Numbered from the stretch's first letter, positions 25,571-35,149 are shown. The stretch is 64,000 nt of DNA from JBCAXA01 sp038534295 (GCA_038534295.1 JBCAXA010000006.1:1-64000), one strand, 5' to 3'. Program-made: numbers and translations. Notes: generated from the sequence alone by a model not told the origin.

Positions 25571-27066
25571 CGGCTGTCGTCATCCCGGCGCTTGCGCTTG
25601 ACGATGGCGGCGATCGCGCTCGCGCTAGCGGCACGTTTTTTATCCGCAAGCTTGTCAGCACTGCGTGCGGATTCTGTGGCGGTGCGCTCGACATGCGCTT
25701 TGAAGCGTTGCTCCGCACGTTGCGCACGCAGTGCCTCGTTCGTGCGCAAGCGTACCGCTTGCTTGGCTTCGCGGAACGTATGGGTCAGCGGAATATGGCT
25801 CGGACAGACCAAATCGCAACAGCCGCACTCGATGCAGTCCTCGAGTCCGAGTCCCAACAGCGTATCGGGCTGCTGGCGCGGCGCGTAGTGGTACAACGAC
25901 TGCGGCATGAGTCGGACCGGGCAATGCGCCGCGCACTCGCCGCAACGAATGCACTCGCGCTGTGGTTCGGGCGACAAGTGCACGGCTGGGCCGGTGATCA
26001 GTAGGCAATTGCACGATTTGGTCACCGGCAGTGCGTCGTCGGTAAGCGCAATACCGGTCATTGGCCCGCCGACGATCAAGCGTCTGGCTTTGTCGTTGTA
26101 GCCGCCCGCGGCCGCGACGACATCGGCGATCGGCGTGCCCAGCCGAACCCGATAGTTGCCGGGATTGGCGACGCCTTCACCCGTCACCGTCACGATGCGC
26201 GAATGCAGTGGCCGCCCGGTTGCTAGCAGCTCGGCGAGCGCCGCAACGGTGCCGGCATTTTGAACCAATATGCCGATATCGCCCGGTAAACCGCGACTCG
26301 GCACCTCGCGGCCGGTAACTAGGTAGATCAGTTGATCTTCGGCGCCACTCGGATAAACGGTGGGAATCTGCACCCACTCGATACGCTCGTCGAGCTGCTC
26401 TGCGGCGGCCGCGCGCAGCGCCTCCCAGGCCGCGGGCTTGTCGCTCTCTACCGCGACAATGCCCCGCTTGGCAGCGACGAGGTCAATGAGCTGACTCAGA
26501 CCGCCAATGACCAGATCGGCGTGCTCACGCATCAGGCGGTCGTCGCAGCTGATGTAGGACTCGCACTCAACACCGTTAAGAATGACGGTGTCGATTCCGC
26601 TAGCGAGGCCTTGGGTGATTTTCTGTGCGGCCGGATAGACCGCTCCGCCTAGGCCGACCAGACCGGCCTCGTGCACTGCCGCGAGTCGGGCCGTGCGGTC
26701 CTCGGCTGGTGCTGCGAACTCGGCCCATTGGTCGTTACCGTCGACGTCGATAACGACACACGTGCCGACAGGCTCGCCGCGCATCGGCAGCGGACGCTGC
26801 TCAATTGCGGCGACTCGACCCGACGTTGTCGCATGAACAAACGTGCTGACGGCGCCGTCTGGTTCGCCGAGCACACTGCCGCCGAGCACGGCGTCGCCCA
26901 CCTTCACGACGGCGAGCGCTTCCTCGCCGGCATGCTGGCGCAGCGGCACGACCATCTTCGTAGGGAGCGGAACCGTTACCACGTCGCTCGCGGTCGACAG
27001 ATCCTTGTTCGGCGGCAGTCGCAAGCCGCCGGGCAACGTGCGCAGGCCCTCGGTCGGCGCGCTCAT
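25567..27066 (-). CDS. rsxC: Electron transport complex subunit RsxC/RnfC
   Basis: A 499-residue soluble subunit that takes electrons from NADH, with an FMN/NADH-binding domain (GLGGAVYPAAQKI, NGVECESYISCDDRLMREHAD) and two [4Fe-4S] sites, CIRCGECAAHCP and CIECGCCDLVCP. The long Ala-rich repetitive tail of enterobacterial RsxC is missing; a short basic tail ends the protein. The ATG at 27066 overlaps the rsxB stop (ATGA); a longer in-frame start at 27135 lies within rsxB and is not used. Confidence 0.95.
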   Translation of the reverse strand: MSAPTEGLRTLPGGLRLPPNKDLSTASDVVTVPLPTKMVVPLRQHAGEEALAVVKVGDAVLGGSVLGEPDGAVSTFVHATTSGRVAAIEQRPLPMRGEPVGTCVVIDVDGNDQWAEFAAPAEDRTARLAAVHEAGLVGLGGAVYPAAQKITQGLASGIDTVILNGVECESYISCDDRLMREHADLVIGGLSQLIDLVAAKRGIVAVESDKPAAWEALRAAAAEQLDERIEWVQIPTVYPSGAEDQLIYLVTGREVPSRGLPGDIGILVQNAGTVAALAELLATGRPLHSRIVTVTGEGVANPGNYRVRLGTPIADVVAAAGGYNDKARRLIVGGPMTGIALTDDALPVTKSCNCLLITGPAVHLSPEPQRECIRCGECAAHCPVRLMPQSLYHYAPRQQPDTLLGLGLEDCIECGCCDLVCPSHIPLTHTFREAKQAVRLRTNEALRAQRAEQRFKAHVERTATESARSADKLADKKRAASASAIAAIVKRKRRDDDSR

Positions 27067-27575
27067 GCGGCGATTTCCGTTTTGGGATCGCGAGGTGCCA
27101 GGGCGATGCAGTCGACAGGGCAAGGCGCAAGACACAGTTCACAACCGGTGCACTCTGCGGCGATTACCGTGTGCATGAACTGCGGCGCACCGACGATGGC
27201 ATCGACCGGACAGGCCGGCAGACACAGTGCGCAGCCAATGCAGCGTTCTTCGTCGATGACAGCAAGCATTGGCGCGGGCTCAATCGGGGCTGCCGTCACG
27301 GACTCGCGTCCGGTTTGTCCGGTCAGTTGCGCTAGCCTAACGCGGGTTCGTTCGCCGCCCGGCGGGCACTGATCGATACCAACGTCCCCGCGCACGATGG
27401 CTTGCGCATAAGGCTTGCAGCCTGGATATCCGCACTGCGCGCACTGCGTTTGCGGTAGCTCGGCATTGATCGCATCGACCAACGGTTCGCTACGCGCAGG
27501 CAGCTTGTGCGCGAGCGCGACCAACATCAAGCCCGCAATGAGCGCCAGCGCGGCAAGGACCAGCACGGCCGTCAT
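27063..27575 (-). CDS. rsxB: Electron transport complex subunit RsxB/RnfB
   Basis: An iron-sulfur subunit of 170 residues: membrane helix (about 3-22), the 4Fe-4S domain with CAQCGYPGCKPYAQAI and QCPPGG, and two ferredoxin clusters CIGCALCLPACP and CTGCELCLAPCP. The start at 27575 (MTAVLVLAALALIAG) overlaps the rsxA stop by 4 bp; the in-frame extension to 27719 lies wholly inside rsxA and is rejected. Confidence 0.95.
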   Translation of the reverse strand: MTAVLVLAALALIAGLMLVALAHKLPARSEPLVDAINAELPQTQCAQCGYPGCKPYAQAIVRGDVGIDQCPPGGERTRVRLAQLTGQTGRESVTAAPIEPAPMLAVIDEERCIGCALCLPACPVDAIVGAPQFMHTVIAAECTGCELCLAPCPVDCIALAPRDPKTEIAA

Positions 27576-28162
27576 TGCCCAAAGCTCCGGTCGAGTCCTG
27601 CGAATCCGAGGAACCCCAGCGACATCAGTGCTGCGGTGACAAGCGCGATCGGGCTGCCGCGCCAGGATTCCGGGATCGCCAGGTCGTCGAGGTATTCGCG
27701 CATGGCGGCGAAAACACACAGGACCAGTCCGAAACCGATAGACGTGCCGACGCCATAGATCAATGCTTCAGTCAGGCGATCGGACGCCCGGATAGTCAGT
27801 AGGGCGACTCCAAGCACCGCGCAGTTCGTTGTAATGAGCGGCAAATAAATACCGAGCGCGTTGTACATCAGTGGGCTAGTTCGCGCCATGACGATTTCGG
27901 TGGCTTGCACCGTTGCCGCGATGACGAGAATGAACGCCAAAGTGCGCAGGTGAGTCAGCTCGAACGGCAGCAACAGCGCGTGTTCGATCAAAAAGCCGAG
28001 CGTCGATGCGAGTATGAGCACGAAGCCGGTGGCGAGCGCCATGCCAAAAGCGGCGCCAAGCTGCCGCGACACCCCGAGGAACGGGCACAGACCTAAGAAC
28101 TGCACAAGTATGACGTTGTTGATCAACGCCGTTGCGATGAGAATCAGGGCGAGGTCAGTCAT
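27572..28162 (-). CDS. rsxA: Electron transport complex subunit RsxA/RnfA
   Basis: A 196-residue membrane subunit with about six helices and the hallmark NNVILVQFLGLCPFLGVS and PLITTNCAVLGVAL segments, whose Cys pair with those of RsxE. First gene of rsxABCDGE. The complex couples ferredoxin/NADH electron flow to ion movement, and in E. coli also keeps SoxR reduced. 271 bp separate it from metG upstream; no gene or clear promoter was found in that gap. Confidence 0.96.
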   Translation of the reverse strand: MTDLALILIATALINNVILVQFLGLCPFLGVSRQLGAAFGMALATGFVLILASTLGFLIEHALLLPFELTHLRTLAFILVIAATVQATEIVMARTSPLMYNALGIYLPLITTNCAVLGVALLTIRASDRLTEALIYGVGTSIGFGLVLCVFAAMREYLDDLAIPESWRGSPIALVTAALMSLGFLGFAGLDRSFGQ

Positions 28163-28433
28163 GCTGCTCGTCGATCAGTAGCGCGCTGTATCGCAACGTC
28201 GATCATAGCCACGCTCGGGCGAGGCTTGCCCACCGCGATCGCGCATAACGCTGCTCGACGAGCATCGCGTCTGAGTCGGCCGTTTTGCATCGACGTCGAA
28301 ATAGCAATAGCGGATCGGCGCCACGAAGACGCCGCTTGTCGGAACCAAGTTGCGCTGATTCTCCGGTATATCGGCGGTCGAGTCGAACTGGCCGGTTGCT
28401 GCGCGGCGACGACCTGCCCGCAGAACGCGATGT

Positions 28434-30452
28434 TCAGCGTACGCGGCTGCCCGGCGTCGCGCCGCTGTCCGGCGACAGCAGGTAAACGCCGTCGTCATCC
28501 GCCGCTGCCAGCACCATGCCTTCGGAAACGCCGAAGCGCATTTTGCGCGGCTTGAGATTGGCGACGACAACCGTCAGTCGATCGGTCAACAAATCGGCGT
28601 CGTAGTGCTTGCGAATGCCGGCAAAGACTTGCCTACGACCCAAGTCGCCGAGGTCCAACGTCAGCTTGAGTAGCTTGTCTGCCCCGTCAACGGGTTCGGC
28701 GGTGACGATTCGCGCCACTCGCAAATCGGTAGCGAGGAACTGATCAATGTCGATAACCGCGCTGTCGCTTGCCGCCGGTGCGTCTGTTGTCGGCGGTTTA
28801 TCCGGCAGCGATTCGGCCGCCAACGCAACGATGCGGTCAATCGATTTCTGCTCGACTCGGGTGAGCAGCGGTTCGTAGCGCGGTATCTCGGTGCCTAGCA
28901 AAGGCTGCGTCGCCGATAGCCACCGCCATTCGGCCTCGCCGAAAAACGCCTGGACGCGATCACCGATCGACGGCAGGACCGGCGCCAGATAGATAGCCAG
29001 CGAGCGAAACAAATTCAGTGCCTGCGTCGCAATGACCTGTACATCGGCATGTCGCTCTGGATCTTTTAGCAATTTCCACGGCTTGTGCTGGTCGACGTAT
29101 TGGTTGGCGTCGTCGGCCAGCGCCATGATGCTGCGCAACGCCTTGGCGTACTCGCGCGCTTCGAACAGCGCCGCCACCGGTTCTGCGGCCGCGGCGAATC
29201 GATCAAACAGCGCTTGGTCGTGCAGTTCGGCCGCCAACTTGCCGTCGAAGTGCTTGGTCAAAAAACTCGCGCTGCGGCTAGCGATGTTGACGAACTTGCC
29301 GACCAGATCCGAGTTGACCCGCGCTATGAAGTCATCGAGATTCAGATCGATGTCGTCAATACCGGGACCGAGCTTGGCGGCGTAGTAATAGCGCAGGTAG
29401 CTTGGATCGAGCTCTTGCCGGTAGGTCGCGGCGTTAATGAACGTGCCGCGCCGTTTTGACATTTTCTCGCCGTTGACGGTCAGGAAGCCATGCGCGTAGA
29501 CCGATGTTGGCGGCCGATAGCCCGCCCCTTGCAGCACCGCCGGCCAAAACAAGGCGTGAAAATAGACGATGTCCTTGCCAATGAAGTGATAGAGCTCGGT
29601 ACTCGTACCGGCCTCGAGGAACTCGCCGACATCGATACCGTGCCGTGCGCCAAATTCAGCAAAACTGCCGAAGTAGCCGACGGGCGCATCGAGCCAGACA
29701 TAGAAAAACTTCTCGTCGCTGTCCGGAATCCGAAAACCAAAGTACGGCGCGTCGCGCGACACGTCCCAATCCGTTAGGCCTTTATCAAACCATTCCTCCA
29801 ATTTGTTGCGCACGCTGACGTCGAGGCCGGCGTTCTGCATCCAATCGCGCAAGAATTCGGCGAATCGGTCAAGCTTGAAGAAGTAGTGCTCGCTGTCGCG
29901 ATATTCCGGTGTGGTGCCCGATAGCACCGAAACTGGGTCGAGAAGGTCTTTCGGCGTGTTGACACGGCCGCAGTTTTCGCACGCATCGCCCGGTTGATCG
30001 GGGGTGCCACAATGGGGGCAGGTGCCGCGCACAAACCGGTCCGGCAGGAACATATTTTCGACGGCGTCGAAGGCCTGATTGACGGTGCGCTGCTCGATAT
30101 GCTCCGCCGCGACGAGCTTCGCGTAGATATCGCGCAGGTAGTGTTCGGTTTCCGGGCTGTGCGTCGAGTAGAAATTGTCGTAGTTCACATCGAAACTACG
30201 CAGGTCCTCCTCGTGCTCGCGACGCACACGTTCAACCAGTGCTTCAGGCGTTACGCCTTCCTCGCGGGCGCGCAACATTGTCGGTGTGCCGTGGGCATCG
30301 GTGGCGCACACGTAGTAGACCGTGTGGCCGCGCAGCTTTTGCAGACGAACCCAGATATCCGTCTGAATGTGTTCGACCATATGGCCCAGGTGAATGGAGC
30401 CGTTGGCGTACGGCAGCGCGCTGGTAACGAGAATCCGGCGTGACTCGGTCAT
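28434..30452 (-). CDS. metG: Methionyl-tRNA synthetase
   Basis: A class I synthetase of 672 residues. HLGH lies at 21-24 and KMSKR at 330-334. The zinc knuckle Cys are 145, 148, 158 and 161. The C-terminal about 110 residues form the EMAP-II-like tRNA-binding/dimerisation domain (FLATDLRVARIV; VFAGIRKHY; VVVANLKPRKMRFGVSEGM). It follows the pilus ATPase genes by 25 bp and may be read from the same transcript. Confidence 0.97.
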   Translation of the reverse strand: MTESRRILVTSALPYANGSIHLGHMVEHIQTDIWVRLQKLRGHTVYYVCATDAHGTPTMLRAREEGVTPEALVERVRREHEEDLRSFDVNYDNFYSTHSPETEHYLRDIYAKLVAAEHIEQRTVNQAFDAVENMFLPDRFVRGTCPHCGTPDQPGDACENCGRVNTPKDLLDPVSVLSGTTPEYRDSEHYFFKLDRFAEFLRDWMQNAGLDVSVRNKLEEWFDKGLTDWDVSRDAPYFGFRIPDSDEKFFYVWLDAPVGYFGSFAEFGARHGIDVGEFLEAGTSTELYHFIGKDIVYFHALFWPAVLQGAGYRPPTSVYAHGFLTVNGEKMSKRRGTFINAATYRQELDPSYLRYYYAAKLGPGIDDIDLNLDDFIARVNSDLVGKFVNIASRSASFLTKHFDGKLAAELHDQALFDRFAAAAEPVAALFEAREYAKALRSIMALADDANQYVDQHKPWKLLKDPERHADVQVIATQALNLFRSLAIYLAPVLPSIGDRVQAFFGEAEWRWLSATQPLLGTEIPRYEPLLTRVEQKSIDRIVALAAESLPDKPPTTDAPAASDSAVIDIDQFLATDLRVARIVTAEPVDGADKLLKLTLDLGDLGRRQVFAGIRKHYDADLLTDRLTVVVANLKPRKMRFGVSEGMVLAAADDDGVYLLSPDSGATPGSRVR

Positions 30453-30477
30453 GGTGGTGCGGTGCTTGCGGGCCCTG

Positions 30478-31560
30478 TCAGGCCTCGTGCTTCATTTTTT
30501 CGAAACGTTGTTTGTTGTTGGCGTTGAGGTATGCGTTCTGACCCGTGATCATACGACGGTCGTAAAGCTCCTGAAGCGCCATGTCCATGGTCTTCATCCC
30601 CATGTTGCCGCCACTTTGCATGGCGTTTTCGAGGCTGTCGAGCTTGCCCTGACGCAACAGGTTGCTGACCGCGGGCGTGTTGATCATGATCTCGAGCGCG
30701 GCAACGCGTCCCGGTCGGCCTTTGGTAGGGATGAGCTGCTGCGAGATAACCCCGCGCAGCGATGTCGACAGCATCGTCCGAATCTGTCCTTGCTTGTCGG
30801 CCGGAAACGTATTGATGATGCGATCGACCGTTTGGGCGGCGCCGTTGGTGTGCAGCGTGCCCATAACGAGGATACCCATTTCGGCCGCCGTCACGGCGAT
30901 GCTCATGGTCTCGTAATCGCGCAACTCACCGACCAGGACCACGTCGGGGTCCTCGCGCAGTGCCGAATGCAGCGCCGACGAAAAACCCTTGCTGTGAACG
31001 CCGATCTCGCGTTGGCTGATCAGGCAACCTTTGCGCTGATGGACGAACTCGATCGGGTCTTCAATAGTGATGATATGGCCTTTCAATCGCAGATTGATCG
31101 CATCGATCATCGCTGCCAACGTCGTCGATTTGCCCGAGCCCGTTTTGCCGGTAACCAGGAGCATGCCCTGAGTTTGGCGGCTGAGGTTCTTTACGACGTC
31201 CGGCATTTTCAGCTCATCGAGCGTCCGTGCGTCGCTGGGAATCGCCCGAAAAACGGCGCCGAGTCCGTTAATGTGGCGAAAAACGTTGACCCGAAATCGA
31301 GCTAGGCCTTCGATCGAATACGCAAAGTCGGTCGAGTTGACTTGGCGAAAGTGCTGTTGATCGACGCCCGACATGATTTGGTAGAGCGCGGCCTCGGCGG
31401 CGTCGTTGGCAAGCGGGTCGGGCCGCATGGTCGTCAGCTCACCGTGCACGCGCAGACGCGGCGGGTCGCCGGCCATGAAGTGCAGGTCTGAACCTTCTTT
31501 GGCGAGCATCTCGCGCAGATACTCGTCGATTTGGTTCATGCCTTGTGAAATGCTGCTCAT
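30478..31560 (-). CDS. PilT-family type IV pilus retraction ATPase (PilT/PilU), distal copy
   Basis: A hexameric retraction motor subunit of 360 residues. Walker A is GKTGSGKST (138-146), the Walker B region DPDVVLVGELRD, and the His box GTLHTNGA. A C-terminal PAVSNLLRQGK segment resembles the AIRNLIRE motif needed by PilT. It lies 12 bp after the other PilT paralog. By gene order it would be pilU, but by C-terminal motifs it is closer to PilT, so no symbol is given. Confidence 0.9.
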   Translation of the reverse strand: MSSISQGMNQIDEYLREMLAKEGSDLHFMAGDPPRLRVHGELTTMRPDPLANDAAEAALYQIMSGVDQQHFRQVNSTDFAYSIEGLARFRVNVFRHINGLGAVFRAIPSDARTLDELKMPDVVKNLSRQTQGMLLVTGKTGSGKSTTLAAMIDAINLRLKGHIITIEDPIEFVHQRKGCLISQREIGVHSKGFSSALHSALREDPDVVLVGELRDYETMSIAVTAAEMGILVMGTLHTNGAAQTVDRIINTFPADKQGQIRTMLSTSLRGVISQQLIPTKGRPGRVAALEIMINTPAVSNLLRQGKLDSLENAMQSGGNMGMKTMDMALQELYDRRMITGQNAYLNANNKQRFEKMKHEA

Positions 31561-31572
31561 GAGTTCACCGCG

Positions 31573-32667
31573 TTAGCCGCTCGCCAAATCCAATTTCGGG
31601 AGCATGTCGGTGTTTGTGACGAAACGCTGAAACTGCTTCTTGTCGTGGCAGAAACGGAAGGCGTCGTCGGGATCCACCAGCTTTTCCTGTATCGCCGTCA
31701 GCAGCGCCTGGTCCATCAGCTGCATACCGCGATCGGAGCCGGTTTGCAGCTGGGCCGGGATCTGATGGGTTTGTTCGGTCATGATGAGATTGGCGATCGC
31801 CTTGGTATTGACGAGAATCTCGAGTACCGCGCGGCGGCCGCGACCGTCCGGCGTCTTGACCAGCACTTGCGTGATGACCGCGTTGAGCGACTGTGACAAA
31901 AAGCTCTTGGTCTGCTCGCGAAGCTCGCCGGGCAGGGCATCGATGATGCGATCAATCGTCTTGACGGCGCCGGTAGTATGCAGCGTCCCGAGTACCAGGT
32001 GGCCGGTTTCGGCAGCTGTCATGGCCATCGAAATGGTCTCTGCGTCGCGCAGCTCGCCAACCAGGATGACGTCTGGATCTTCGCGCATCGCGGCACGCAC
32101 GCCGTCCGCGAAACTCGGCACGTGCGTTTCGAGTTCGCGCTGAATGACCTGGCTGTTCTTACTTGCATGAACAAACTCGATCGGGTCTTCGAGGCTGACG
32201 ATGTTCATTTTCCGGTGGCGGTTGATGTGATCGATCATGGCTGCCAGCGTCGTCGATTTGCCAGTCCCGGTTGAGCCGGTCACCAAGACCATGCCTTGGT
32301 GGTAGTCGCAAAACGATTCGATGACCTCGGGTAGGTACAGTGACTGCAGCGTCGGAATCTCGGCTGGGATGTAGCGAAACACCGCGCCGACCCCGGTTTC
32401 CTTGCGAAACACGTTGACGCGAAATCGTCCGCCTTCCGAACTCACGTAGGAAAAATCGAGATCGTTGCCTTGGGCAAAGCGCTCCTTTTGCGAGTCGAGC
32501 AAGATCTCATCGATGTAGCTGTCGAGTTCGGTGTCCGACAGGTCGCGAAACTTGATCGGCATCAGATCGCCGTGCATGCGCAGCATCGGCGGTATGCCGA
32601 CGGCCAGGTGCACGTCGGAACAGCCCTGCGCCAGACCGAGCTTCAAAAAGGAATCAATGCGTGCCAT
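31573..32667 (-). CDS. PilT-family type IV pilus retraction ATPase (PilT/PilU), proximal copy
   Basis: A 364-residue paralog with Walker A GSTGTGKST (131-139), Walker B region DPDVILVGELRD and His box GTLHTTGA. The C-terminal TPDGRGRRAVLEILVNT and GMQLMDQALL resemble PilU, and the AIRNLIRE position reads AIANLIMTEQ. It stands 76 bp downstream of the HEAT-repeat kinase gene on the same strand, so kinase and motors are probably co-transcribed. Confidence 0.9.
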   Translation of the reverse strand: MARIDSFLKLGLAQGCSDVHLAVGIPPMLRMHGDLMPIKFRDLSDTELDSYIDEILLDSQKERFAQGNDLDFSYVSSEGGRFRVNVFRKETGVGAVFRYIPAEIPTLQSLYLPEVIESFCDYHQGMVLVTGSTGTGKSTTLAAMIDHINRHRKMNIVSLEDPIEFVHASKNSQVIQRELETHVPSFADGVRAAMREDPDVILVGELRDAETISMAMTAAETGHLVLGTLHTTGAVKTIDRIIDALPGELREQTKSFLSQSLNAVITQVLVKTPDGRGRRAVLEILVNTKAIANLIMTEQTHQIPAQLQTGSDRGMQLMDQALLTAIQEKLVDPDDAFRFCHDKKQFQRFVTNTDMLPKLDLASG

Positions 32668-32743
32668 GTCGAGCGTACCGACCAGCGAAGATGGTTGAAT
32701 CGTAGGGCGATTTGCGCCCGATGGCTACTGTCCGCGTCGCGAA

Positions 32744-35149
32744 TCAGGCCGCAAGCGCAGCGCGAACGCTTTCCAGCGCTTGCCGAAGTTCGGTCATGTT
32801 GCTGTAGCGCTCGTTTTTGTCGACCGCCATGGTCTTGCCGACTATCGTCGCGAGCTCGGCGGGAATGTTCGGATTGACGTCCTGGCACTGCCGTGCCTTG
32901 CCCTGAACGTGTTGGTACATCACCGACATATGGTCGCCGCGCGTGTAGGGCGGAGTGCCGGTTAGCATCTCGTACAGGATGACGCCGAGACTGTAGATGT
33001 CGGCCTTCTCATCGACGCGCTTGCCGAGGATCTGTTCCGGCGCCATGTACTTCGGCGAGCCAATCACGTAGCCCGTTTTGGTCAGCTGCGTATCGCCAGC
33101 GCTCGCAGCCGCTGCGACACCGAAATCGACGATTTTCAAGACTTTTTGATCGTCGATCAGAAGGTTGGCCGGTTTCAGGTCGCGGTGAATGACGCCGGCT
33201 TCATGGGCCACCGCCATGCCAGTAGCGATGTCGATGGCAAATTTCAGCGCCATCTCCGGTGGCATTGGGTTGTGTTCGGCGATCTCCGAACCGAGCGTGT
33301 GCGACGGGAAGTATTCCATCGAAATCGCATACAGACCCTGCACGTTGAGGAAGTCATAGATACGAATGACGTTCGGATGGGTAATGCGACGCGAGAAGCG
33401 CAGCTCGTGGACGAAGCGTTTCATCATCTCCTCATCCGACGAAACGTTCGAGTTGAGGAATTTGAGAATGAGCCGTTCGTCAACGACCTTGTCCTGCATC
33501 AGGAGCACGGTGCCAAAGGCGCCTTTGCCGATGCGCTCGATGAACTGGTAGCGACCGTCGATCACGTCGCCCGGCTGCAGCGTCGCAATATCCAGCGTGT
33601 CTGATGCGGTGACGTCCTTGATGAGATCGTCGACGTCGGCACTGTCGAGCAACAGGGTCCGAGCGGTGCCTTCGGCCTGTTGAGTGAATTTCTCGGCCTT
33701 GATGTCCTGGTCTTTGACCGCCGACGAGAATCGCGATTCGAGTTCCTTAATCGCCGAATCGGCAGCGTTGATGATCTGCGTGTCGTCGAGGCCCTTCATC
33801 TTCTCGAGGTAGCCGAGAATCTTGTCGGCGTTGCGTTCGTCGGTCAGCTTTGCGAGCGCCGTCATGGTTTCGATACGAATCGCGCGATTGTTTTTGTTGA
33901 GCATCGGCAAAATTTTGCCGAGGACTTTCGAACTGCCGAGCTTGCTGAGCGCGCGCAGAACCGCCGGATCCGTTCGCTCGTCCTTGCCCAACACCTGCGC
34001 CAGTGCGGGCACGACTTTTGTGTCGCCGATTTCAGCGAGCGCATCAACGGCGCGCTCGCGCACCCACCAGTCGCCGTCTTGCATGGCTTTCTGCAGCTTG
34101 TCGACGGCACGCGGGTCTTTGGTTTCGTTCAGGATCTCGATGGCGACGCGACGGATGTCTTCGTCATCGTCATTGATGAGCTGCAGCGCGGCGTCAACGA
34201 CTTTCGGTCCGCCGATTGAAGCCAACGCATCTGCGGCTCGCGAGCGCACCCACCAGTCCTCGTCCTGGATGGCCTGTAGCAGGTCTTTGATCGCTTCCGG
34301 ATTGCCGACTTCGTTGAGAACTTCTACTGCGGCACGACGGGAATACTCGCTCTCGTCGCGCAGCGCCGGAATCAAATGTTTGATCGTTTCTGGATCGTTG
34401 ATTTGAATCAACAGATCGGCGGCCAGGTTTTGCACGTCCAGATCACCGTCGAGCAGCAGCTCGGCAATGCGCTTGACGTTGCGCGATTTGCCGAGCTTCG
34501 CCAACGCGCGCAGCGCGTGCTGGCGGACGTGCTTGTTCGGATCGTCGATTTGCTGCTCGACTTTGGCGATCACGCGCGGCTGCGGATAGCGCGCTAGGAT
34601 CGACAGGATGTTCACTTTGACGGTGGGATCTTTGCCGTCAACGCGAGCCACGAGGTCTTCCACCATGTCGTCTCCGACGACCGAATCGATGATTCGGAAC
34701 AGCGCGGTTTTGTCGCGATCGTCGAGATCGTAGGCCCGGTTCAGCATCTCCCGGACGCTGATGTGGTTTTTATGCGACTCGAGGATGGTCAACACTGCCG
34801 GCTTGGATACGTCCTCGTTATCCAGCAGCTTGAGAATCTCTGACGGATTTAGCGTCTTGGTCGTCGCCAGTGCCCAGGCCGTGCCTTTGACAACGCGCTG
34901 ATTGCCGTCAGCCAGACCTTCCACGTAATGCTTGAGCGTTTTCGGACCGGCGAGGTCGGCGAGGCATTCGACGATCAGCGGGGTCGTTTCTTTGTCGCTC
35001 GAGGCCAGTGCGTCAATAAGACGTGGCACGGCAGCGGACCCCAGCGTGCGCAGCTTGTCGAGCGCCTTGGTCGTGGCCGCCGAGTGCGGATCGTTCGAGG
35101 TCATCACCTCTGAGATCAGCCGCTCAGCTTTAAGTCCGCTAAACAACAT
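32744..35149 (-). CDS. HEAT-repeat protein with C-terminal serine/threonine kinase domain
   Basis: An 801-residue cytoplasmic protein. Residues about 20-480 are HEAT-like helical repeats, two sharing the phrase DWWVR. After a linker, a full Hanks-type kinase follows (about 533-795): glycine loop GKGAFGTV, Lys563 (LILKFL), catalytic Asp657 in HRDLKPAN, Asp675 in VDFGVAAA and APEQ. It should be an active kinase. No membrane helix or PASTA domain is seen, so input probably comes through the HEAT scaffold. It leads a minus-strand group with two pilus retraction ATPases and metG, which suggests a role in controlling pilus motors; that is inference from position only. Confidence 0.9.
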   Translation of the reverse strand: MLFSGLKAERLISEVMTSNDPHSAATTKALDKLRTLGSAAVPRLIDALASSDKETTPLIVECLADLAGPKTLKHYVEGLADGNQRVVKGTAWALATTKTLNPSEILKLLDNEDVSKPAVLTILESHKNHISVREMLNRAYDLDDRDKTALFRIIDSVVGDDMVEDLVARVDGKDPTVKVNILSILARYPQPRVIAKVEQQIDDPNKHVRQHALRALAKLGKSRNVKRIAELLLDGDLDVQNLAADLLIQINDPETIKHLIPALRDESEYSRRAAVEVLNEVGNPEAIKDLLQAIQDEDWWVRSRAADALASIGGPKVVDAALQLINDDDEDIRRVAIEILNETKDPRAVDKLQKAMQDGDWWVRERAVDALAEIGDTKVVPALAQVLGKDERTDPAVLRALSKLGSSKVLGKILPMLNKNNRAIRIETMTALAKLTDERNADKILGYLEKMKGLDDTQIINAADSAIKELESRFSSAVKDQDIKAEKFTQQAEGTARTLLLDSADVDDLIKDVTASDTLDIATLQPGDVIDGRYQFIERIGKGAFGTVLLMQDKVVDERLILKFLNSNVSSDEEMMKRFVHELRFSRRITHPNVIRIYDFLNVQGLYAISMEYFPSHTLGSEIAEHNPMPPEMALKFAIDIATGMAVAHEAGVIHRDLKPANLLIDDQKVLKIVDFGVAAAASAGDTQLTKTGYVIGSPKYMAPEQILGKRVDEKADIYSLGVILYEMLTGTPPYTRGDHMSVMYQHVQGKARQCQDVNPNIPAELATIVGKTMAVDKNERYSNMTELRQALESVRAALAA

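Noticed and set aside
27576..27719. N-terminal extension of rsxB
   Set aside because: It would lie wholly inside rsxA; the start at 27575 gives the normal membrane helix and an ATGA overlap.
28175..28570. 131-codon minus-strand frame across the metG-rsxA gap
   Set aside because: It overlaps the end of metG in another frame, has a random-looking composition and no family resemblance.
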